Source: Allomuricauda ruestringensis DSM 13258
Lineage (GTDB): Bacteria; Bacteroidota; Bacteroidia; Flavobacteriales; Flavobacteriaceae
NCBI RefSeq assembly: GCF_000224085.1
Contig: NC_015945.1
Coordinates: forward strand, 3,464,501 to 3,528,500
Direction of reading: 5' to 3'
DNA length: 64,000 nucleotides
Each line of letters begins with the position of its first letter. Position 1 is the stretch's first letter. Below the pieces are notes generated by a model. The model saw nothing but the letters and a program-made list of their open reading frames with translations, did no database searches and had not been told where the DNA came from. Positions 58,833-64,000 of the stretch are shown here, one piece after another. The position numbers and the translations under genes are program-made.

Positions 58833-60136
58833 TATTTCCTAGCTATAATTATATATTCCTCAGGATAGACTTTTTTACTATTCTTATTAGCAACTGTGGT
58901 AAACTTGCCCGTAGTTTTATCCCTTATGGTAGGTATCAGTTTGTGGGGTATGGACCTTTTGATAACATCATGGACTTCAAATCCGCTTAACTCCAGTAAT
59001 TCTGAAAAAATTTCTGCAGATAATATTTTCACATTTTTAAAAGTGGTATTTCCAATAACAATAAAAGCGTAACCATCATTTTTCAATATTCGATACATTT
59101 CATCTGCCACCATTTTCATGTCATTAAAATAATTAGCCACTTCTTTAGCTGTCCTCAGATGTATATTCTTTAGCTGGTCAATTAAATCTTGAGCAGTCTT
59201 GGATTCAGTTTTCAATTCTGTCCCATATGAATAAAAGGTGCCAATAAAATTTTTCCTAAACTCCAATAAATTGGAGACATAATCAAACCAATATCCTGTT
59301 AATTGATGCAGGTCGGCATACTCATAAGAAGTAACATATGGAGGAGATGTAATGACTGTACTAATGGAAGAATCCTCAATTTCGGTTTTTCTGGCATCTT
59401 GCAAAAATATTTGGCTTTCAACATTACTGTATTGAAGTTTTTTAAGCTCTTTAAAAAAATCAGAATTCTTACGAATCATTGTTTTCACCTGTTTTTTAAA
59501 CGCAAAAAATACACTTACAGGAACTTTATCAGGATCTATTTGAGGTTTAGTGCTTGTTTGAAGCCATCTGGAGCAATTTTTTAAAATATGTGATAATGCG
59601 ACCAAAAAGAAATCCTTTATTTTTTGAGACTCTGGCAACCCAGAAATCAAATCGTACAAGTATGCTATTCTGTACTTATTTTCAGGAAAAAACCAGTAAT
59701 CGATTCTATCATGTTTCTCAATGTTATGATAGTTCTTCTCATCGTAGAACTCGAGAGAATTAACCAAATCTTTAAAAACTCTATCTAACTCTTTTGGATC
59801 TATAGGTTGAGTTTTAACTCGTGCAATCAATTGAGCAACAGGATTGATATCCACACCTACCGATTTTCTTCCATGGATTTTAGACTCTACTAAAGTAGTT
59901 CCGCATCCTGCAAATAAATCAGCAACAACATCTCCTTCCTTTGTATAATCCTCTATGATTTTTTTTACAATATTTGGAAGAAATTTGGCTGGATATCTAT
60001 GATATCCATGGGTCCACTGTTCTGTGGACTTAACATTTTTAAATGTCCAATCCTCACTTACCGAAAGACTTTCAAAAGGTATGGCTACGTCCATATTATA
60101 CTGATTGGTTTGCTTACCAAATATAGAGCAATTCAT
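58832..60136 (-). CDS. DNA methyltransferase (N6-adenine/N4-cytosine type)
   Basis: The 434-residue protein has the SAM-binding motif I VVADLFAGCGTTLVES (FAGCGT 75-80) and GVDINPVAQ, followed by catalytic motif IV TSPPY at 263-267 (VITSPPYVTSYEYADLHQL) and DGYAFIVIGNTTF. The order motif I then IV, with SPPY, suggests N4-cytosine or N6-adenine methylation of the N6_N4_Mtase family. An internal Met at residue 15 (60094) is an equally good start. No restriction endonuclease gene is adjacent. It is the first gene of the operon with the GHKL kinase and the receiver protein. Confidence 0.87.
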   Translation of the reverse strand: MNCSIFGKQTNQYNMDVAIPFESLSVSEDWTFKNVKSTEQWTHGYHRYPAKFLPNIVKKIIEDYTKEGDVVADLFAGCGTTLVESKIHGRKSVGVDINPVAQLIARVKTQPIDPKELDRVFKDLVNSLEFYDEKNYHNIEKHDRIDYWFFPENKYRIAYLYDLISGLPESQKIKDFFLVALSHILKNCSRWLQTSTKPQIDPDKVPVSVFFAFKKQVKTMIRKNSDFFKELKKLQYSNVESQIFLQDARKTEIEDSSISTVITSPPYVTSYEYADLHQLTGYWFDYVSNLLEFRKNFIGTFYSYGTELKTESKTAQDLIDQLKNIHLRTAKEVANYFNDMKMVADEMYRILKNDGYAFIVIGNTTFKNVKILSAEIFSELLELSGFEVHDVIKRSIPHKLIPTIRDKTTGKFTTVANKNSKKVYPEEYIIIARK

Positions 60137-60321
60137 TTCAATTTTAAACCATTGTCTCTTAATTATATAGGGAACTACTTATTACGACAACAGAATGTTT
60201 AATCTTTAAAATCCTATAATTTTCAATAATGTATGGGGAAGTCAATGCCAAATATAAAGAATGGAAAGTGAAAATTATTGTCTTAAAACCTTAAAAAAAC
60301 TGGGGTTTTTCCCTAACACAG

Positions 60322-60345
60322 ACAAAAAAGCCCTAAAGGGCTTGC
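60322..60345 (-). terminator. Rho-independent terminator of the AraC-DUF302 operon
   Basis: On the minus strand AAGCCCT and AGGGCTT form a 7-bp stem with a two-base loop, followed by TTTTTTG. It is about 80 bases after the DUF302 stop codon. The rest of 60137-60423 has no gene; it is AT-rich. Confidence 0.65.
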
Positions 60346-60423
60346 TCCAACATTCCAAAAAGTATAAGAATCCAACCACCTCCCACAATAGGTTGTAAGA
60401 GGCAGTTTTCTTCTTCGAGAAAT

Positions 60424-60804
60424 TTAATTAATGTCGACTATTCTCTTTACCCGTTCCAACATTTCGGCTGCCATGGCAGGCTCCAAGCCATAATCCTGTA
60501 GGCTGCCAACCGGGTTTTTAAAGCTCAGTTGGGTGGTTTGGGCATCTAGTTCTTGCAATACCAATTTTAGGGGGATATCGTTTATGGCCAAGGGGTCGTT
60601 TGCCATGATCTGGGCAATGTATGTGGGCTCAAAAAAGAGCAATTGCCGCAATGGCGGTATGCTTACGCCATGTTTGGCCACAATGGCTTGGGTATCAATC
60701 TCGTGCAGGAGCAAAAAACCGTGCTCCACAATGCGTTGCTTTAAGGTTTTATACACCTGCCCAAAGGGCAGCGACAGGGTTTGGTGGATAAGGTGTGCCT
60801 TCAT
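60424..60804 (-). CDS. DUF302 domain protein
   Basis: The 126-residue protein has the DUF302 pattern: LPFGQVYKTLKQRIVEHGFL, VSIPPLRQLLFFEPTYIAQI, NDIPLKLVLQELDAQTTQLS, with no Cys. The fold is a small alpha/beta domain thought to bind ligands or metals. It is 12 bases after the AraC gene, so the two share a transcript. Confidence 0.82.
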   Translation of the reverse strand: MKAHLIHQTLSLPFGQVYKTLKQRIVEHGFLLLHEIDTQAIVAKHGVSIPPLRQLLFFEPTYIAQIMANDPLAINDIPLKLVLQELDAQTTQLSFKNPVGSLQDYGLEPAMAAEMLERVKRIVDIN

Positions 60805-60816
60805 AATACGTTCGGT

Positions 60817-61698
60817 TTACGCTATGGCACGGGCAAAGCCCACGGTTTCACGATACGTTGTGGGCGAGATATCCGCATTGTTCTTAAAAAAACGGCTAAA
60901 GTAGTGCTCATCGTCATACCCAAGGTCGTAGGCAATCTCCTTTACCGTTTTATCGGTCAGGTACAGTTCGCGCTTGGCCTCAATAATGATCCGTTCGCTG
61001 ATCAGGTTGGTCATGGTCTTGTTAAAATGGCTTTTGGTCATCTTGGCCAGGGCCTTGGGGCTAATGTTCAACAGATCCGCGTATTCTCCGGCAGAGTGTT
61101 TGGTCTTATAGTGGGTTTCAATCAGGTTTTTGAGTTTTTGGAGGATAAAGGGCTCCTTTTCGTCCGGTGTACCTTCCAAAGCTTCGGGCTGTTGTTTGGT
61201 CTTGGCACGGGAGGCCGTTATCAAAAATATTTTAAGGTAAGAGACCAACAGTTCGTACTGCGCCAGTTCGGTTTTTTGTACCTCGGTACGCATTTGCCGC
61301 AATATCATCTCAAACTCCTGTTGCATATCTTCTGTAACGCAAAGCATGGGCGGACTGTAAATATTGTTGAAAAGCACCCCGTTGCAGGCCACTTGTTCGT
61401 GGTGCTTGTGGATGCAGAAAAAATCGGGGTGAAAATGCAACACCACGCCCTCCAACGGTTCTTCCTCGGTGAATGTAAAAGGTTGGTAGGGCGTTACGGC
61501 AAATAGGGTGTTTGGCGTAAAGGTGTACTCCGAAAAGTCCACTTGGGCGGTGCCCCTCCCCTTTTTTATCCAGATCAAGGAATAGTAATTAAACCGGTGC
61601 GTGTCGCAAAACTGGCAGCTATCCTCAAAACCGAAGAGTTTAAAGGCCAGGTTCCCGGTTTGTTCGTCAATAAGCGTGTTGGTGTTGTAAATGTCCAT
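60817..61698 (-). CDS. AraC-family transcriptional regulator
   Basis: The 293-residue protein has an N-terminal cupin-like ligand domain (FNYYSLIWIKKGRGTAQVDF, GVVLHFHPDFFCIHKHHEQV) and a C-terminal AraC double HTH (SAGEYADLLNISPKALAKMT; VKEIAYDLGYDDEHYFSRFF, KNNADISPTTYRE). It is the first gene of the unit with DUF302 and probably regulates the nearby small detoxification-type genes (inference). Confidence 0.92.
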   Translation of the reverse strand: MDIYNTNTLIDEQTGNLAFKLFGFEDSCQFCDTHRFNYYSLIWIKKGRGTAQVDFSEYTFTPNTLFAVTPYQPFTFTEEEPLEGVVLHFHPDFFCIHKHHEQVACNGVLFNNIYSPPMLCVTEDMQQEFEMILRQMRTEVQKTELAQYELLVSYLKIFLITASRAKTKQQPEALEGTPDEKEPFILQKLKNLIETHYKTKHSAGEYADLLNISPKALAKMTKSHFNKTMTNLISERIIIEAKRELYLTDKTVKEIAYDLGYDDEHYFSRFFKNNADISPTTYRETVGFARAIA

Positions 61699-61815
61699 TT
61701 TTTGATTTTATATGTTAACCCTAGTGCATTTGATAAAAATTCGTCATTTCGAGTGGTTTTTGGACCTAAGTCCAAAAATTGTATCGAGAAATGAATTTTT
61801 ATGTTCCCAAAACCT

Positions 61816-61914
61816 TGTCAGGTCGAGCACAGTCGAGCCCCATTTCTACTATTGAGATACAAGACTTCTCGACTGCTCCTTCGACTACGCTCAGGATGAC
61901 AGCTCGAAGTGACA
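61816..61914. repeat. Intergenic stem-loop repeat, same family as 5386-5510
   Basis: TGTCAGGTCGAGCACAGTCGAG ... CTTCGACTACGCTCAGGATGACAGCTCGAAGTGACA has the same ends as 5386-5510 but is shorter in the middle. It lies between the AraC gene start and the DUF1348 gene end. A related shorter hairpin is just before it at about 61744-61793 (TCATTTCGAG...TCGAGAAATGA). Confidence 0.65.
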
Positions 61915-61929
61915 TATCTTCAAAATTGA

Positions 61930-62346
61930 CTAAAGTCGTCTTTCGGTTTCGTCTATGGGCAGATCGTTGATGCTGGCATAGCGTTTATGCATAAGCCCAT
62001 GCGCGTTGAATTCCCAATTCTCGTTTCCATACGCGCGCATCCACGCCCCTTCGGCATTTTGGTATTCGTATTCAAAACGAACTGCAATCTTATTGTCGGT
62101 AAAGGCCCATAGTTCCTTTCGTAGCTTGTAGTTTTTTTCTTTTTGCCACTTCTCCTTCAAAAAGGCGACCACTTCTTCACGCCCGTTGATAAACTGCGAA
62201 CGGTTGCGCCATTCGGTGTCCACGGTGTAGGCCATGCTCACCTTTTCGGGGTCTTGGCTGTTCCAGGCATCTTCGGCCAATTGTACCTTTTCCCGTGCGG
62301 TTGCCTTGGTAAAGGGAGGCAACGGGTATTTTTTTTCGATTTCCAT
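61930..62346 (-). CDS. SnoaL-like/NTF2-fold protein (DUF1348)
   Basis: The 138-residue protein has the DUF1348 pattern: [80 protein letters not shown] and [20 protein letters not shown]. It forms a cone-like NTF2 fold and may bind or modify a small molecule; no catalytic residues can be assigned. It is a single gene next to repeats on both sides. Confidence 0.88.
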   Translation of the reverse strand: MEIEKKYPLPPFTKATAREKVQLAEDAWNSQDPEKVSMAYTVDTEWRNRSQFINGREEVVAFLKEKWQKEKNYKLRKELWAFTDNKIAVRFEYEYQNAEGAWMRAYGNENWEFNAHGLMHKRYASINDLPIDETERRL

Positions 62347-62368
62347 ACTTGCGATTTAAAAAAAGAAT

Positions 62369-62533
62369 TTGAATATCCGTAATCAATCATAATGCACTGT
62401 CACTTCGAGCTTTTCGACTTCGCTCAAGATAAACTTAAGTCGAGAAGTTATTAAACCCAACATCCTAAAAATGAGGTCTCGACTGCGCTCGACCTGACAA
62501 CTTTTTGTTTCTATGATTGATTGCGAACAATCA
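62369..62533. repeat. MITE-like element, family B-related ends with stem-loop core
   Basis: The left end starts TTGAATATCCGTAATCAATCATA-like and the right end is its imperfect complement (TATGATTGATTGCGAACAATCA). The first 15 bases equal those of family B copies 1 and 2. The core instead is a CACTTCGAGC...CGACCTGACA stem-loop like 5386-5510, read in the other direction. It seems to be a hybrid of the two repeat types. Confidence 0.7.
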
Positions 62534-62618
62534 GTAAAAAGAAAAAGGCAGGAACATTGAAAGCCCCTGCCCTTGAATTGATTCATTTATTTAACCATTA
62601 CGATTTTAGCTTACACAC

Positions 62619-63158
62619 TTAAACTGTTTCGACTACGGGAAAATCGATATCGGTATTGGCGGTATTGTTGAAATAGTTGGTGAAAACGTTCAAGGCTACG
62701 TGTGCCACGATCTCACCCACGGCGCCATCGGAATACCCGGCTGCTTTTACGGTTTCCACATCTTCTGAAGATACGCGTCCGTTTTTATTGATCAAGGTTT
62801 TGGCAAATTGAAGTGCTGCCGCGATTTTTGGCTCGGCGTTTACACCTTCTCTTGCAGCTTGCAGGGTATCGGCATCGATCCCTACCAATTTTCCACCGAT
62901 AAACGAGTGGGCGGATAAGCAATAGTTACAGGCGTTGGATTCTGCTACGGTCAAAGCCAATAGCTCACCCAATTTTCCGCCCAAAGATCCTTTGCCCAAA
63001 GCTTCGCTAAGGCCCAAATAGCCTTCCAAAACCTCTGGGGAATTTCCCATGGTTTTCATCATGTTGGGTACCATGCCCAATTTACCTTGGATAGCATCAA
63101 ATAGTTCTTTTGATTTTCCGGTGGCCTCCTTTGGATCTAATGCTTGTAAACGTGTCAT
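62619..63158 (-). CDS. Carboxymuconolactone decarboxylase/AhpD-like protein
   Basis: The start is ATG 63158 (179 residues). The AhpD-like redox motif is ESNACNYCLSAHSFIGGK (C-x2-C-x3-H), followed by LQAAREGVNAEPKIAAALQF and a C-terminal helical hairpin (GAVGEIVAHVALNVFTNYFN). Such peroxidase-related CMD proteins reduce peroxides or organic hydroperoxides using a thiol donor. It is a single gene. Confidence 0.9.
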   Translation of the reverse strand: MTRLQALDPKEATGKSKELFDAIQGKLGMVPNMMKTMGNSPEVLEGYLGLSEALGKGSLGGKLGELLALTVAESNACNYCLSAHSFIGGKLVGIDADTLQAAREGVNAEPKIAAALQFAKTLINKNGRVSSEDVETVKAAGYSDGAVGEIVAHVALNVFTNYFNNTANTDIDFPVVETV

Positions 63159-63399
63159 AATTTTCTTTTTTGAATTCTTAAAAATGATTTCGTCGTTATT
63201 GACACTACAAAGGTGGGGCGATGTGCCTTGCGATAAAATGGACAGATGTCGCAACTCCTTGGATAATTTTCCTTCTTGCGCTATGTTTTCAGAATTTATG
63301 TTGGCTCAAATGGGGTATTCCTCAATTCAAATGAGGCATTCGTCAATTGGTTGTGCAAAATTATTGCACATCGTGTAGTTTCGTCATCAAAATAAGACA

Positions 63400-63519
63400 A
63401 TGACTACACTCGAAACTATAAATGCCTTACAGATATTTTGCTTGGTAGCTTTAGGATTTATTATTTACATAGCTGGATGGCTACACGGTGCCCATTGGGG
63501 CAAAAGAAATAAGGTTTAA
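63400..63519 (+). CDS. Small single-helix membrane protein
   Basis: An ORF of 39 codons from ATG 63400: MTTLETINALQIFCLVALG, then FIIYIAGWLHGAHWGKRNKV. One transmembrane helix is flanked by a polar N-terminus and a basic C-terminus, the layout of real small membrane proteins. No family is recognised. It was found by reading the intergenic region. Confidence 0.45.
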   Translation: MTTLETINALQIFCLVALGFIIYIAGWLHGAHWGKRNKV

Positions 63520-63614
63520 TACAATAGCCGAGCACATATTGGCGTTGAATCCATTCCAAACCAACTTAAACCTACTTAGCCATTTTTTGGAGAGACCCCA
63601 ATATTAAGTGTATT

Positions 63615-63947
63615 TTGGCCTATTTCGGCGACGAGTATTACACTATTAAAATCGACAAGCTACGCACTGGAGAAATACGGTATTTGTGTTGGCACAAGAG
63701 CAATAGCATTTTGGCCGAACCCAACTTGATCCTAAGGAACGGAAAGATAAAACAAGCCCCGAACGGGGAAAGCACGGAATATGTTTTTTTAAGTGAAGAA
63801 CGGATTTTTACCGTGGAACACATTCCCTCTAAATTGGAGGGAGGGGCAAGTTACTTTTTTATCGAGGTCACCGATGAGCATCATAAAAAAAGTACTTGGA
63901 AAATGCAGCCAATGCCCATTCCCAAGTACTTTCGCCACTTAGTTTGA
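63615..63947 (+). CDS. Small hypothetical protein with TTG start
   Basis: The 110-residue product begins at TTG 63615 (MAYFGDEYYTIKIDKLRTGE), because no ATG is available before the next upstream in-frame stop; in-frame open sequence starts near 63570. It looks beta-rich (IRYLCWHKSNSI, LILRNGKIKQAPNG, YFFIEVTDEHHKKSTWKM). No family is recognised. After its stop the window ends in TCATTCTGA, the start of another stem-loop repeat. Confidence 0.55.
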   Translation: MAYFGDEYYTIKIDKLRTGEIRYLCWHKSNSILAEPNLILRNGKIKQAPNGESTEYVFLSEERIFTVEHIPSKLEGGASYFFIEVTDEHHKKSTWKMQPMPIPKYFRHLV

Positions 63948-64000
63948 CCCGTAATGTATTTTAATGCTATTATGGTTAAAAGCCGCCAATGTCATTCTGA

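Noticed and set aside
58832..60136. Classical restriction-modification system
   Set aside because: The methyltransferase has no adjacent restriction endonuclease or specificity gene; its partners are a GHKL kinase and a receiver protein.
60781..61506. A 241-codon open frame on the plus strand
   Set aside because: It is antisense to the AraC gene, whose HTH motifs are unmistakable; the plus-strand product is not protein-like.

Overview
The window reads as a contiguous piece of a chromosome from a marine Flavobacteriaceae bacterium (Bacteroidota), most like Muricauda/Allomuricauda/Flagellimonas. The genus is a guess; the family is better supported. Evidence: a type IX secretion C-terminal sorting domain (42402-45014), a SusC-style carboxypeptidase-like plus plug module (22684-24735), many short Bacteroidota-type lipoproteins, DUF4251 and DUF4369-TlpA proteins, weak ribosome binding sites, and promoters of the Bacteroidota type TTTG-N18-TAnnTTTG (for example 20019-20048 before aroC and 5348-5377 before a LexA-like repressor).

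Layout. 1-2585: end of an EamA permease, a DUF4251 lipoprotein, a sorbosone-dehydrogenase-like lipoprotein and a small ORF. 2586-6283: an accessory block with DUF5131 ('three-Cys-motif'), its partner TcmP, a TIGR03915-type DNA-metabolism protein and a divergent S24/LexA-like repressor, with four operator-like palindromes in the divergent promoter region. 6285-22519: mainly housekeeping (SMP-30 lactonase, ATP-grasp, gamma-glutamyltransferase, AcpH, GlmM, lipid A-type acyltransferase, rhomboid, TlpA-like protein, FAD/Fe-S dehydrogenase, LpxH-like phosphoesterase, AroC, dicarboxylate symporter). 22684-35524: a DUF4139 protein with an inserted TonB-plug module, small redox genes, a TPR/lipoprotein pair, a Tat-exported Gfo/Idh/MocA oxidoreductase, a structured RNA candidate, regulators, ALDH and a universal stress protein. 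35783-39731: an AT-rich two-gene operon (PD-(D/E)xK-like nuclease plus DUF4209/HEPN-like protein) beside an XRE regulator. 40295-54553: FKBP, an EEP nuclease/phosphatase, surface proteins, a second TPR pair, a DoxX/YdeI/VOC operon, ArsR-SRPBCC and an M28 peptidase. 54690-60136: a RadC-like gene, then an AT-rich three-gene operon (DNA methyltransferase, double-GHKL histidine kinase, receiver-domain protein). 60424-63947: AraC/DUF302, DUF1348, a carboxymuconolactone-decarboxylase-like protein and two small ORFs.

The three accessory blocks (TcmP/DUF5131, HEPN plus nuclease, methyltransferase plus GHKL kinase plus receiver) look like conflict or defence cassettes placed between conserved genes. 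The last two are the best candidates for an undescribed system. No CRISPR array, transposase, integrase, tRNA or rRNA was seen.

Intergenic space is rich in repeats. There are 130-170 bp palindromic, MITE-like elements in at least three families, shorter stem-loops with 'TCATTCTGA/TTCGACTGCGCTCAG' arms, and long irregular tracts of short words such as CAAGTTCAAG. Two elements from different families each carry a 21-22 nt GC-rich palindrome inserted near a hairpin, a nested insertion.
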